This document shows positions 20,003 through 28,791 of a stretch of DNA of 64,000 nt, in pieces. How positions within the stretch are numbered: position 1 is the first letter of the stretch; every line of letters starts with the position of its first letter. Below the pieces are notes generated by a model, which worked only from the letters and a program-made list of their open reading frames with translations, searched no databases and had not been told where the DNA came from. Position numbers and translations under genes: made by a program. Origin of the DNA: Microbacterium esteraromaticum (GTDB taxonomy: Bacteria > Actinomycetota > Actinomycetes > Actinomycetales > Microbacteriaceae); the NCBI RefSeq assembly GCF_028747645.1, contig NZ_CP118100.1, positions 744,001-808,000 of the forward strand, read 5' to 3'.

Positions 20003-20051
20003 GCGGCACTCTCTACGGAGACGCCCCAGGCGGGGCGACTAATCTGGAGGA

Positions 20052-20633
20052 GTGATCCTCGCCGTCGATACTTCTCTCGGCACGGCCGTCGCCGTGATCG
20101 ATGCTGACGGGCGCACGCTCGCCGCGTCGGCCACCACCGACCCGCTCGGGCACGCCGAGGTGATCGGCGACCTGATGGCCGAGGTCACCCGCCCCGGCAT
20201 CACGCATGTCGTCGCCGGCATGGGCCCAGGGCCCTTCACGGGGTTGCGCATCGGCATCGCCGCGGCCCGCGCCTTCGCGCTCGGCCGCGGTATCGAGGTG
20301 ATTCCCGTGCCCAGCCACTTCGCCATCGCACAGGCCGCGCTTGACGATGGGGCGACCGGTCCGATCACCGTGATCACCGATGCGCGGCGACGCGAGATCG
20401 CGGTGAGCGTTTTCGACGGGGTGGACGCTGATGGCATCCCGCGCCTGGTCGAACCCACCCATCTGCGAAAGCGCGACGGTGAACCGGTGACCGAGGTGCT
20501 GTCGGCATCCGCTCTTGCCACGGTCGGCGCCCGCGCGCTCGCTGCGGGCCGCGTGCTCGCCGACGCCGAACCGCTCTACCTGCGCTCACCCGACGTGGTG
20601 CAGCCGGGCGCACCGAAGCGGGTGGGCACATGA
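20052..20633 (+). CDS. tsaB: tRNA t6A biosynthesis protein TsaB
   Basis: A 193-residue ASKHA-fold partner of TsaD, starting with GTG 20052 preceded by GGAGGAG. It has ILAVDTSLGTAVAVID, then GMGPGPFTGLRIGIAAARAFAL, the TsaB signature. It lacks the TsaD metal-binding His pair, as normal. It overlaps rimI by 4 bp. Confidence 0.94.
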   Translation: MILAVDTSLGTAVAVIDADGRTLAASATTDPLGHAEVIGDLMAEVTRPGITHVVAGMGPGPFTGLRIGIAAARAFALGRGIEVIPVPSHFAIAQAALDDGATGPITVITDARRREIAVSVFDGVDADGIPRLVEPTHLRKRDGEPVTEVLSASALATVGARALAAGRVLADAEPLYLRSPDVVQPGAPKRVGT

Positions 20634-21115
20634 CTCTGCGCCTCGCCACGCTCGCTGATCTCGACGCCGTCATGGCGCTGGAGCGCCGCAACTTTCCCAC
20701 CGACGCGTGGAGCGAACAGACCATGGGCACCGAGATCGCCAGTGCTCACAACCACTACCTCGTCGACGAGCAGGGCGGCCGCATCGTCGGCTACGGCGGG
20801 TTGCGCGCCCTGCCGGGCGGGACGGATGCCGACATCCAGACCATCGCGCTCGATGCCGAGGTGCGCGGGCAGGGCCGGGGGCGGATGCTGCTGCGCGCGC
20901 TGCTGGACGAGGCCGTCGAGCGCGGCGCGAAAGAGGTGTTCCTGGAGGTGCGGGCCGATAACCCGGTCGCGATGGGCCTGTACCTGTCGGAGGGCTTCGC
21001 TGAACTGGGGCGCCGCCCGCGCTACTACCAGCCCGACGACGTGGACGCCGTCGTGATGCGGCTCGATCTGCGCCGGTGGGAGACATCGGATGCTGGGCAG
21101 GAGGCCACCGCATGA
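20630..21115 (+). CDS. rimI: Ribosomal protein S18 N-terminal acetyltransferase (RimI-like GNAT)
   Basis: A 161-residue GNAT with the acetyl-CoA loop [39 protein letters not shown] and the C-terminal [20 protein letters not shown], all typical of RimI. In many actinobacteria rimI sits between tsaB and tsaD exactly as here. It overlaps both neighbours by 4 bp. The substrate in this organism (S18 or a wider set) is inferred. Confidence 0.9.
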   Translation: MTLRLATLADLDAVMALERRNFPTDAWSEQTMGTEIASAHNHYLVDEQGGRIVGYGGLRALPGGTDADIQTIALDAEVRGQGRGRMLLRALLDEAVERGAKEVFLEVRADNPVAMGLYLSEGFAELGRRPRYYQPDDVDAVVMRLDLRRWETSDAGQEATA

Positions 21116-22182
21116 CCACTGAGCCCCTGGTGCTGGGCATCGAGACCAGCTGTGATGAGACCGGCATCGGTATCGTGCGCGGACGCCGCCTGCTGTCGAA
21201 CACGATCGCGTCGAGCATGGACGAGCATGCCCGATATGGCGGGGTGGTGCCCGAGGTCGCTGCGCGCGCCCACCTGGAGGCACTGCAACCGTCGATCGAC
21301 CGCGCGCTCGCCGAGGCCCAGGTGCGTCTGGAAGACCTCGATGCCGTGGCCGTGACCAGCGGGCCCGGACTGGCCGGTGCGCTCATGGTCGGCGTTGGCG
21401 CCGCGAAAGGACTGGCCGTCTCGCTCGACAAGCCGCTGTACGCCGTGAATCACCTGGTGGGGCACATCGCGGCGGACATCCTGCACGACGGCGCCGACGA
21501 GTCGGCGCCGCTGGAGTATCCGACGATCGCTCTGCTCGTCTCGGGCGGGCACACCTCGCTGCTGCACGTGCGCGACCTCACCACCGACGTCGAGCTGCTC
21601 GGCGAGACCGTCGATGACGCCGCGGGCGAGGCCTTCGACAAGGTTGCCCGCCTGCTTGGACTGCCCTACCCGGGCGGACCCCACATCGACCGGGTCGCTG
21701 CCGACGGCGACCCCAAGGCGATCCGCTTTCCGCGCGGCCTGTCGAAGGCATCCGACATGGCGAAGCACCGTTACGACTTCTCGTTCTCGGGTCTGAAGAC
21801 CGCCGTGGCACGCTGGGTGGAGCGAGCCGAGGCGAACGGCGACGACGTGCCGCTCGCCGACGTCGCCGCGAGCTTCCGCGAGGCGGTCGTCGACGTGCTC
21901 GTCACCAAGGCGCTCGCCGCGTGCGAGGACCGCGGGGTGCCCCGGCTGCTGCTCGGCGGCGGCGTGATCGCGAACCGGCGTCTGCGCGATGTGGCACTCG
22001 AGCGCGCGGCGGCGGCCGGCGTGGCCGTGCGCATCCCACCGCTGTCGCTGTGTACCGACAACGGCGCCATGATCGCGGGGCTGGCAGCCGAGCTGATCTC
22101 CAGCGGTCGCAGCCCGTCGACTCTGGCGTTCGGCGCCGACTCGACTCTGCCGGTGACCGAGATTCAGGTGAGTCCGGCATGA
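21112..22182 (+). CDS. tsaD: tRNA t6A synthase catalytic subunit TsaD
   Basis: A 356-residue Kae1/Qri7-family enzyme. It carries [15 protein letters not shown], the [20 protein letters not shown] segment, metal-binding [12 protein letters not shown] (HxxxH) and [11 protein letters not shown], with [12 protein letters not shown] and [10 protein letters not shown] further on. It transfers the threonylcarbamoyl group to A37. ATG 21112 overlaps the rimI stop and the stop overlaps the next gene (ATGA), so alr-tsaE-tsaB-rimI-tsaD-22179 is a single coupled transcription unit. Confidence 0.96.
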   Translation: MTTEPLVLGIETSCDETGIGIVRGRRLLSNTIASSMDEHARYGGVVPEVAARAHLEALQPSIDRALAEAQVRLEDLDAVAVTSGPGLAGALMVGVGAAKGLAVSLDKPLYAVNHLVGHIAADILHDGADESAPLEYPTIALLVSGGHTSLLHVRDLTTDVELLGETVDDAAGEAFDKVARLLGLPYPGGPHIDRVAADGDPKAIRFPRGLSKASDMAKHRYDFSFSGLKTAVARWVERAEANGDDVPLADVAASFREAVVDVLVTKALAACEDRGVPRLLLGGGVIANRRLRDVALERAAAAGVAVRIPPLSLCTDNGAMIAGLAAELISSGRSPSTLAFGADSTLPVTEIQVSPA

Positions 22183-22607
22183 CCGAGCCGCGCATCGAGG
22201 GGCCGACACCCGAGGTCGTCAGGCCCGAGGGAGCGGCCTCGTTGCCCGGTGCGTCGAAGGGGTACGGGGAATTGCCGACCGGGCCGGTACCCACCGATGC
22301 GACCCGATTCACGGCGCCCGAGGCCGACGAGTTCACGCCGCGTGAATGGACTCCGGAACCCGCCGATGACGGACGGTTGGCGCCCTGGGCGCTGTTCGCC
22401 GCGATCGTCGCGCTGGCGACGTCGATGTTCGTCGGCTGGGGGATTCCGGTGGCGATCGTTGCCGTGATCGCGTCGATCATGTCGCTGCGCAGCCCGGTCG
22501 AGACCCGTGGCGTGGCGGTCTGGGCGCTCGTGCTGGGGTGCTGCGCGACGCTGTTCAGCGCAGGGTGGCTGATCTGGGCCACGATGCAGTTCGAGATGAT
22601 GGGGTGA
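22179..22607 (+). CDS. Small membrane protein with proline-rich N-terminus, unknown
   Basis: A 142-residue protein starting ATGA on the tsaD stop. Roughly residues 1-65 are polar, Pro/Glu-rich and probably disordered, ending in [10 protein letters not shown]. Two or three hydrophobic helices follow ([20 protein letters not shown], then two more). It resembles the DUF4190-like small membrane proteins of actinobacteria, but I cannot assign a family with confidence. It is translationally coupled to tsaD. Confidence 0.7.
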   Translation: MTEPRIEGPTPEVVRPEGAASLPGASKGYGELPTGPVPTDATRFTAPEADEFTPREWTPEPADDGRLAPWALFAAIVALATSMFVGWGIPVAIVAVIASIMSLRSPVETRGVAVWALVLGCCATLFSAGWLIWATMQFEMMG

Positions 22608-22610
22608 GCA

Positions 22611-23684
22611 ATGCCGTACAGCGCACGACGACGTGAGCTGGAACGCCGGGCCTACGCTCCCGGCGGTGAATTGACGGATGCTGAAGCTCACGAACTGCAG
22701 GTGCTGAGCCGCCGGGAACCCGTGCCCGAGCAAGAGCCCGTGCCCCAGCAAGAGCCCGTGCCCCAGCAAGAACCGGTGGCTGAGCAAGCACCGGCGTCCG
22801 AGAACACGGCTCCGGAGCCCGTTGTACAGGGTCAGCACACTCTTTTCGGCGAGTCTGCAGCATCCGAGTCTGTGGCGTCCGACGACCCGGCGTCCGAAGA
22901 CGTGGCGTCCGGTGCAACGCGCCGACGCTGGCTTGCGCCCCTCGCGATCCTGGCCGCGCTGGTGCTCGGGTTCGGCGGAGGCTGGCTCGTGTTCGGGCGG
23001 GGCGACTCCGTGCCGATGACCGACGCTCAGCGCGAGAGCTGGGCGCAGCTACGGGGCAGCGGCGACTATGACGATGGATCGATACAGCTGTTGGGCGCGG
23101 AGCTCGGTGCCGACGCCTGGTACGCCACGCGCCAGGAGGAAACGCTCGAATGCCTGGTGCTCACCGTCGGTGAGCGCACGGTTCCCACCTGCGAGCCGGT
23201 GACCGCGGAGGGCTCCGACACGGGACTGGGCCTGCACGCCGTGACTACGGTCAAGAGGGACGGCGAGCATCTCAACCTGTGGGCGTCGCTGGGGCGCGAC
23301 GTGCGCGGTGAACGGACCGTGCTCATGCAGTACCAGAGTGCAACGTGGGACTGGCGCTCGGTGTACTCCGAGACCGAGCTGCCGATCGCCGAGTTCCTCG
23401 ATGCGGCGGGCTACGACGGTCAGGTGCTCCAGGTCATGGGCTACGACGGCGACACGCCCATCTGGCTGCACCAGTCCGACCGCGCCTGCATTCTTGTCGC
23501 GACAGCGGACGAGCTGATCGCCGAAGCCTGCGGGCAACCGACCGCGACCGATCCACTGGGCCTGGTCATGCCCCATGTGACCTACAGCGTGCTGATGACC
23601 GACCCCCGCGGGCCCGTGCTGACGGTCATCCGCGATGCAGCCGAGGCGACGATCGACGACACCACCGGCGACATCATCGACTGA
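22611..23684 (+). CDS. Single-pass membrane protein with repetitive cytoplasmic linker, unknown
   Basis: A 357-residue protein beginning 3 nt after the previous stop. Residues 1-110 contain a degenerate EPVPQQ repeat and a Ser/Glu/Asp-rich stretch. A basic RRRW precedes one membrane helix (about 107-127, LAPLAILAALVLGFGGGWLVF). The C-terminal 230 residues would be extracytoplasmic, with Cys near ETLECLVL, CEPVT, CILV and ACGQ, possibly two disulfides. No family recognised. It is last in the alr/tsa transcription unit and converges on the methyltransferase gene. Confidence 0.7.
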   Translation: MPYSARRRELERRAYAPGGELTDAEAHELQVLSRREPVPEQEPVPQQEPVPQQEPVAEQAPASENTAPEPVVQGQHTLFGESAASESVASDDPASEDVASGATRRRWLAPLAILAALVLGFGGGWLVFGRGDSVPMTDAQRESWAQLRGSGDYDDGSIQLLGAELGADAWYATRQEETLECLVLTVGERTVPTCEPVTAEGSDTGLGLHAVTTVKRDGEHLNLWASLGRDVRGERTVLMQYQSATWDWRSVYSETELPIAEFLDAAGYDGQVLQVMGYDGDTPIWLHQSDRACILVATADELIAEACGQPTATDPLGLVMPHVTYSVLMTDPRGPVLTVIRDAAEATIDDTTGDIID

Positions 23685-23692
23685 TCAGCCGC

Positions 23693-24871
23693 TCACACCC
23701 GGTCGGCGAGAATCGCCACGCGTCCCGCACTCGTGCGGGTGAGGATCAGCGTCGCCGCCTGAGAGCCCTTCAGAGACAGCTTCTTGCGGAAGACCGCCGG
23801 GTCGACGTCCATGCCGCGCTTCTTGATCTCCAGACGCCCGATGTCGTTCGCGCGCAGCACCGCGTTGATCGCCTTCACGTGGGCGGGCATCGTCTCGCGC
23901 ACCCGGAACGACTGCACGAACGGGCTCGTCAGCGCGGCATCGCCGGTGAGGTACGCGATCTTCTCGTCGAGCATGCCGGCCTGCAGCATCCGCCCGGCCT
24001 CGCCGATCAGGCGGGCGCGGATCACCGCGCCGTCGGGCTCGTGCACGAACGCGCCCAGCTCGCGCAGGGGTGCGTCGTCGGCATCCGCGGGGGCGGTGAG
24101 TTCGTGCGTCTCACCGTCGCGCACGATGAGCGCGGAACGTCGGATGCCCTCGCGCGCCAGCGCGCCGCTCCACAGCACCAGCTCGACGACGCTGCCGTCG
24201 GCGCTGACCCACTGCGCCTCGACATCGTCGGGGATGAGATCGCGATCCAGTCCCGGCCCGAGCTTGATGCCGGTCGGGTGGGCGCGGGCGACCTCGAGGC
24301 ACCACGCCAAGGACGGCGACCAATCGGATGCTGCCGTGCGCCGCGTCTCGGCATGACCGGCCGTACGGCGGGCGGGGTCGAGCCACACGGCGCCGTCGTC
24401 GGGCACGGCGTCCTCGGCCAGCCCCTGCCGCACCGTCGCCCCGAAGGGGGCCAGATTGTACGAGGCGATCGCCGCGGTGACCTCGTCGGCATCCACGGCC
24501 GTGACGTCGAGTCCGGCCGCTGCGAACGCCAGACTGTCACCGCCGATGCCGCAGCCCAGATCGGTCACGCGCGTGATGCCGGCCCGGCGCATGCGCACGG
24601 CGTGCAGCGTTGCGACGTTCAGGCGGGTGGCCTGTTCGAGCCCGGCGCGGGTGAACAGCATCCGGCCGGCGAACTCGCCGAACTTCGCTCGCGCGCGCAC
24701 GCGCAGGTGTGCTTGCCCGACCACGGCCGAGACCAGGTCGGGGGAGTGGCCCTCGGCGCGCAGCCGCGAGACGGCGCTCGCCACCTCTGCCGATGACTCC
24801 AACGGCCCGACCGCCTCGAGCAGGTCGAGCCCTTCGCGGGTGAGCAACGCGGTCAGCTCAGACATCTCCAC
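23693..24871 (-). CDS. Class I SAM methyltransferase with THUMP-like C-terminal domain
   Basis: A 392-residue protein from GTG 24871 (ATG 24865 is an alternative; neither has a well-placed ribosome site). The Rossmann core has TDLGCGIGGDSLAFAAAGLD and an acidic loop VDADEV; the motif IV-like strand AVWLDPARR is typical of this family. The C-terminal third matches the THUMP-like domain (RLEIKKRGMDVDPAVFRKKL). The domain pairing suggests an RNA substrate, but the target is unknown. It is divergent from groES, and its start lies 37 nt from the first CIRCE element. Confidence 0.85.
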   Translation of the reverse strand: MEMSELTALLTREGLDLLEAVGPLESSAEVASAVSRLRAEGHSPDLVSAVVGQAHLRVRARAKFGEFAGRMLFTRAGLEQATRLNVATLHAVRMRRAGITRVTDLGCGIGGDSLAFAAAGLDVTAVDADEVTAAIASYNLAPFGATVRQGLAEDAVPDDGAVWLDPARRTAGHAETRRTAASDWSPSLAWCLEVARAHPTGIKLGPGLDRDLIPDDVEAQWVSADGSVVELVLWSGALAREGIRRSALIVRDGETHELTAPADADDAPLRELGAFVHEPDGAVIRARLIGEAGRMLQAGMLDEKIAYLTGDAALTSPFVQSFRVRETMPAHVKAINAVLRANDIGRLEIKKRGMDVDPAVFRKKLSLKGSQAATLILTRTSAGRVAILADRV

Positions 24872-24901
24872 AGGTCAAGCCTATTGCGCACCGTCATTTG
24901 G

Positions 24902-24928
24902 TTGGCACTCGCATTGCATGAGTGCCAG
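24902..24928 (+). promoter_or_regulatory. CIRCE operator 1 (HrcA site)
   Basis: TTGGCACTC (24902-24910), a 9-nt spacer and GAGTGCCAG (24920-24928) match the CIRCE consensus TTAGCACTC-N9-GAGTGCTAA with compensating A-to-G/T-to-C changes in the two arms. It is upstream of groES, so heat-shock control by HrcA is expected. Confidence 0.85.
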
Positions 24929-24947
24929 CCATCGGCATACACTGGAG

Positions 24948-24974
24948 TTAGCACCCTCGGTATGAGAGTGCTAA
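24948..24974 (+). promoter_or_regulatory. CIRCE operator 2 (HrcA site)
   Basis: TTAGCACCC (24948-24956), a 9-nt spacer and GAGTGCTAA (24966-24974) differ from the CIRCE consensus at one or two positions of the left arm. It sits 39 nt before the groES GTG, 37 nt centre-to-start from the first copy's end, giving tandem HrcA binding. Confidence 0.9.
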
Positions 24975-25012
24975 CAGTCTTCTGATCTCAGTCACGAAAG
25001 AAGAGGTACACC

Positions 25013-25309
25013 GTGTCGGTTTCCATCAAGCCGCTCGAGGACCGCATCGTCATCCAGCAGGTCGAGGCAGAGCAGACCACCGCAAGCGGTCTGGTCATCC
25101 CCGACACCGCGAAGGAGAAGCCCCAGGAGGGCCAGGTCGTGGCAGTGGGCCCCGGCCGCATCGACGACAACGGCAACCGCGTTCCGCTGGACGTCGCCGT
25201 CGGCGACCGCGTGCTCTACAGCAAGTACGGCGGCACCGAGGTCAAGTTCGGCGCTGACGAGTACCTCGTGCTCTCGGCCCGCGACGTGCTGGCGGTCGTC
25301 GTCCGCTGA
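25013..25309 (+). CDS. groES: Co-chaperonin GroES
   Basis: A 98-residue Hsp10 subunit from GTG 25013 (AAAGAAGAGGT ribosome site). It shows [13 protein letters not shown], the mobile-loop region [43 protein letters not shown] and the typical end. It caps the GroEL folding chamber. groEL does not follow; a strong terminator does, as in many actinobacteria where a second groEL stands elsewhere. Confidence 0.97.
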   Translation: MSVSIKPLEDRIVIQQVEAEQTTASGLVIPDTAKEKPQEGQVVAVGPGRIDDNGNRVPLDVAVGDRVLYSKYGGTEVKFGADEYLVLSARDVLAVVVR

Positions 25310-25323
25310 CGAACCCCGCTCTC

Positions 25324-25365
25324 AGAAAGACCCGGATGCTTCGGCATCCGGGTCTTTCTGCGTTT
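25324..25365 (+). terminator. Intrinsic terminator of groES
   Basis: A 16-bp perfect stem (25324-25339 with 25344-25359) carries a TTCG tetraloop, followed by GCGTTT. It starts 15 nt after the groES stop. Confidence 0.85.
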
Positions 25366-25420
25366 CCCCTACCGTCCCCCATGACACCCCCATCGAACCC
25401 CCGGGCGGTTCCGACAATGC

Positions 25421-25441
25421 TCGGGATGGCCCCCGATGCCG
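25421..25441 (+). promoter_or_regulatory. IniB-type promoter element, copy 1
   Basis: TCGGG-N4-CCCCCGATGCCG, 68 nt before the ATG of the IniB-like gene. The same element occurs in front of the second IniB-like gene (31811-31831, opposite strand) with 17 of 21 positions identical. A possible -10 (TCTTAT, 25464-25469) follows at 22 nt. It is probably the binding site of the cluster's LuxR regulator (inference). Confidence 0.55.
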
Positions 25442-25508
25442 CATCGACGCAGACGCCGCACACTCTTATCAAGCGCCAACCGGCACTCACGATGAAGGGG
25501 AATCAATC

Positions 25509-26582
25509 ATGGCTGCTGATGACAACATCAACGTCCTCGGAGCTCAGTGGAATCTGGGCCTGGACGTGTCCGACTCGGGGAACGACAACTCGATGACCGA
25601 CAACTCGGACCACTCGGACAACTCCGACAACTCGGACTGGATGTCGCACAATGACACCGACGTCAGGGACTCGTTCAACGACAACTCCGACAACTCCGAC
25701 AACTCGGACTGGATGTCGCACAATGACACCGATGTCAGGGACTCGTTCAACAACGACGAATCCACCAACGACTCCTACAACGACAACTCCGTGCACGACT
25801 CGGGCAACCAGACGCTCAACGACCACTCGGTCAACGCCGGCATCCGCCAGTACGACACGGGCATCAATGAGCTGAACATCGGCCTCTCGGGTGGTGACGG
25901 CGGCGGATGGTCGAAGTTCATGGGCGGCGGCGGTGCTGACGTCGATGTCGACATCGACGCCCGTTCCACGGTCAACGACCAGTCGGTCAACCAGAACATC
26001 TCGACCTCGTCGGGGAGCGGTGGCGCCGCGATCGCCGTCGGTGGCGACGCAGATGGCGGATGGGGTGGACCCGCGCTCTCGGGCGCGGCCGGTGGTGACA
26101 CCGGCAACGGCGGTGCTGGCGGAGACGGCGGTGACGGCATCGGCGGACTCGGCAGCGGCACCGGTGGCTCGGGCGGCGACGGCGGGGCGACCGGTGATGC
26201 CGGCGGCGCTGGATCGCTGGGCCTCGGCGGTGGCGGCGGAGACGCCACGACCGGTCACACCGGAGCGATGGGCGGAGACGCGACCGGCGGCAACGTCGGA
26301 CAGTACTTCGGCCAGAGCAGCGTCATCTCGTCGGGCGACAACTCGGTGGCGGCCGGTGACGATGTCGAGATCAACGACATTGACACGACCGTCACGATGG
26401 GCGACATCTCGATGGGCAACACGTGGAACACCGATTCGTTCAACGACGACTTCTCGGACAACTGGTCGGTGAACGACTCGTTCAACGATCACTCGATGAA
26501 CGCCGAGTTGGACGTAGAGGTAGAGAACTCGAACATCGGCAGCCCGTTCGGCGACGCCAACGAGCTCGACATCGACCTCTGA
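25509..26582 (+). CDS. IniB-like repetitive Asn/Asp/Gly-rich structural protein
   Basis: A 357-residue, very acidic, low-complexity protein. Residues 30-110 are Asn/Asp/Ser repeats, including a near-perfect 24-residue duplication around NSDWMSHNDTDVRDSFN. The middle (about 175-265) is almost pure Gly/Ala/Asp, and the C-terminal 90 residues have QSSVISSGDNSVAAGDDVE. It shares VNDQSVNQNI and the SGDxSxAAGDDV block with the protein at 30904-31704, but lacks that protein's IniB N-terminal domain. No signal peptide. Its position before two dynamin genes mirrors iniB before iniA/iniC in mycobacteria. Exact role unknown; an envelope or membrane-surface scaffold is plausible. Confidence 0.75.
   Translation: MAADDNINVLGAQWNLGLDVSDSGNDNSMTDNSDHSDNSDNSDWMSHNDTDVRDSFNDNSDNSDNSDWMSHNDTDVRDSFNNDESTNDSYNDNSVHDSGNQTLNDHSVNAGIRQYDTGINELNIGLSGGDGGGWSKFMGGGGADVDVDIDARSTVNDQSVNQNISTSSGSGGAAIAVGGDADGGWGGPALSGAAGGDTGNGGAGGDGGDGIGGLGSGTGGSGGDGGATGDAGGAGSLGLGGGGGDATTGHTGAMGGDATGGNVGQYFGQSSVISSGDNSVAAGDDVEINDIDTTVTMGDISMGNTWNTDSFNDDFSDNWSVNDSFNDHSMNAELDVEVENSNIGSPFGDANELDIDL
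25617..25755 (+). repeat. 72-bp tandem duplication inside the IniB-like gene
   Basis: The block starting 25617 recurs starting 25689, encoding a 24-residue repeat. The two copies differ at few bases, including synonymous GAC/GAT in the DTDVRD segment, so the duplication is recent or kept uniform. Confidence 0.8.
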
Positions 26583-26603
26583 GCCGCGCAACTCGCACGA
26601 CCT

Positions 26604-26635
26604 GCCCGGCTGTCCACTCTGGTGGACGGCCGGGC
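26604..26635 (+). terminator. Hairpin between IniB-like and dynamin genes (attenuator candidate)
   Basis: GCCCGGC-T-GTCCAC pairs with GTGGAC-G-GCCGGGC around a 4-nt loop, 21 nt after the stop. There is no T-run, so it is likely to be partial: high expression of the structural protein, lower read-through into the GTPase genes. Confidence 0.5.
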
Positions 26636-26677
26636 ACACCACTACACTCCTGAAACACCCGATCCGGAGCGAGAGCG

Positions 26678-26896
26678 ATGTCTTACGAACACGACGACCG
26701 AGGGGCAGAAGGCCTGCCGGGCCCCGTCTGGGGAGACGGCGCCCTGTTCGACCCGCTCTCCACCGACTCGTTCAGTCAGGAGCTGGCAGGCATCGACGAA
26801 TCCGTCTGGGGAAATGCCGATCTGCTCTGGGAAGACGACGCCGTAGGAATCGTCGACCCGGGCGGTGACGCACCCGACGCCGATCCGCTCGGCTGA
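26678..26896 (+). CDS. Small acidic protein of the Ini-like cluster, unknown
   Basis: A 72-residue protein from ATG 26678, with GGAGCGAGAGCG upstream. It is strongly acidic with two Trp-containing Gly/Asp turns (GPVWGDGALFDPL, ESVWGNADLLWEDDAV). No helix or domain is recognised. It ends one base into the next ORF and is 95 nt after the IniB-like stop, so it is likely cotranscribed with the GTPases and could be an adaptor for them. Confidence 0.6.
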   Translation: MSYEHDDRGAEGLPGPVWGDGALFDPLSTDSFSQELAGIDESVWGNADLLWEDDAVGIVDPGGDAPDADPLG

Positions 26897-26916
26897 TGGG
26901 CGCAAGAGGGGGACAC

Positions 26917-28791
26917 GTGCCGGAGCAGCGCACATTCACAGACAACAAGATCGTCGACGTCATCCATGAGGTCGGCGATCTCGCCGCGTCGGCGGGACGC
27001 GACGACCTCGCCACTCGGCTCGCGAACACACGCGCACGATTGGCAGACCCAGCCGTGCGCGTGATCGTCGTGGGTGAGTTCAAACAGGGCAAGAGCAAGC
27101 TCATCAACGCACTCGTCAATGCCCCGGCCTGCCCCGTTGACGACGACGTGGCGACCAGCGTGCCGACCACGGTCGGGTACGCCGATCAGCCCTCGGCATG
27201 GGTGCTCGAACGCAGCGACGACCAGAATGAACCGCAGCGGCGACAGATATCGCTCGAATCGCTCGACGAGTACGTCTCGGAGCGCGGCAATCCCGACAAT
27301 GAACGCGGAGTGCTCGCGGCAGAGGTACTGCTGCCGCGCGAGATCCTGCGCGGTGGACTGACGCTCGTCGACTCGCCGGGGGTCGGCGGGCTGGAGTCGT
27401 CGAACTCGTTGGCCACGCTCGCTGCGCTCTCGTCCGCGCATGCCGTATTGCTGGTCTCGGACGCCTCGCAGGAGTACACCGAACCCGAGGTGCAGTTCCT
27501 GCAACACGCCATGCGGATCTCGCCGAACGTGGCCGCCGTGCTCGCCAAGACCGACCTGTACCCCGAGTGGCGGCGCATCGAACGAATAGACCGCGAGCAC
27601 CTGACCGGCCACGACGACGTGCCGATCTTCTCGGTCTCCAGCGACCTGCGCCTGCTGGCCGCCGAGTTGCAGGACCGCACGCTCAACGAGGAGTCCGGCT
27701 TTCCCGCCCTCGTCACACATCTGCGGCGAGAGGTTCTGGGCCGTGCTGAGGTGATCCATGAGCGCAGCGCTGTGCATGAACTCGCTTCGGTCGTCGACCA
27801 GTTGGAGATGTCGCTGAAGGCTGAACTGAACGCCCTGGTGAACCCCGAAGACACCCCGCGCATGATCGCCGAGCTCGAGAACGCGAAGGCGAAGGCCGAC
27901 GAGTTCCGCGGCCGCTCGGCCCGATGGCAGGTCACCCTCACCGACGGCATCGCCGACCTCGTCGCCGATATGGAACACGACGTGCGCGATCGGCTGCGCA
28001 AAGTGCAGCGCGAGGCCGAGAAGGCGATCGACGATGGCGATCCGGGGCCAGTCTGGGACCAGATCAGGGAGTGGTTGGATCAGCGGGTGACCGCGGCGGT
28101 GTCGGAGACGTTCGTCTGGACCGATGAGCGATCGCGATGGCTGGCCGAAGAGGTCGCTGACCTGTTCAGCCAGGACCAATCCGAGATCCCAATCCACGAT
28201 GTCTCCGATATCCAGGGCGTGCTGGACCCGGTCGATGACATCGCCGGTCTGGACCCCGGACAGCTCAGCGCCACCGAGAAGATGTACATCGGCGTGCGCG
28301 GGTCGTATGGCGGCGTGCTGATGGTGGGCCTGGCGACCGGACTGATCGGTATGGCGCTGATCAACCCGCTGTCGCTGCTGGCCGGTGTGCTCGTCGGTCG
28401 CCGTGCCTACCGCGAGGACATGAGCAATCGGCTCAGTCGCCGCCAGCAGGAGGCGAAGGTGATCGTACGCAAGTACATCGACGAGGTGACGTTCCAAGTC
28501 GGCAAGCAGCTCAAGGACCGGTTGCGCCTGGTGCAACGGGGAACACGCGATCACTTCGGCGCTCTCGCCGAGGAACTGCACAGTTCGCTGGCCGAGGCGC
28601 TCCAACGGGCCAAGCAGGCAGCATCCGGATTCACCACCACCCGTGACCAACGGGTCGTCGCACTGCGCTCGCGCCTGGCGGAGCTCGAGAGCGTGCGCAA
28701 GGCCATCCCGGCGCTGCCACCCGTACCGGAACCCGCCGTGCGGGCCGGTGCGCAACCCGCCGGCGCGATCGGCGCGAAGGCGGCACGATGA
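26917..28791 (+). CDS. Dynamin-like GTPase, IniA type
   Basis: About 624 residues from GTG 26917, chosen because AGAGGGGG lies just before it; ATG 26896, overlapping the previous stop, would add 7 residues. GTPase motifs: G1 GEFKQGKSK (about 53-61), G2 region VATSVPTTV, G3 DSPGVGGL, G4 AKTD. The middle is helical and charged. A long hydrophobic pair near 461-495 (VLMVGLATGLIGMALINPLSLLAGVLVG) is the expected membrane-insertion paddle, and a helical C-terminus follows. Bacterial dynamins reshape membranes on GTP hydrolysis; mycobacterial IniA does so and is induced by cell-wall drugs. Overlaps the next gene by 4 bp. Confidence 0.88.
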   Translation: MPEQRTFTDNKIVDVIHEVGDLAASAGRDDLATRLANTRARLADPAVRVIVVGEFKQGKSKLINALVNAPACPVDDDVATSVPTTVGYADQPSAWVLERSDDQNEPQRRQISLESLDEYVSERGNPDNERGVLAAEVLLPREILRGGLTLVDSPGVGGLESSNSLATLAALSSAHAVLLVSDASQEYTEPEVQFLQHAMRISPNVAAVLAKTDLYPEWRRIERIDREHLTGHDDVPIFSVSSDLRLLAAELQDRTLNEESGFPALVTHLRREVLGRAEVIHERSAVHELASVVDQLEMSLKAELNALVNPEDTPRMIAELENAKAKADEFRGRSARWQVTLTDGIADLVADMEHDVRDRLRKVQREAEKAIDDGDPGPVWDQIREWLDQRVTAAVSETFVWTDERSRWLAEEVADLFSQDQSEIPIHDVSDIQGVLDPVDDIAGLDPGQLSATEKMYIGVRGSYGGVLMVGLATGLIGMALINPLSLLAGVLVGRRAYREDMSNRLSRRQQEAKVIVRKYIDEVTFQVGKQLKDRLRLVQRGTRDHFGALAEELHSSLAEALQRAKQAASGFTTTRDQRVVALRSRLAELESVRKAIPALPPVPEPAVRAGAQPAGAIGAKAAR

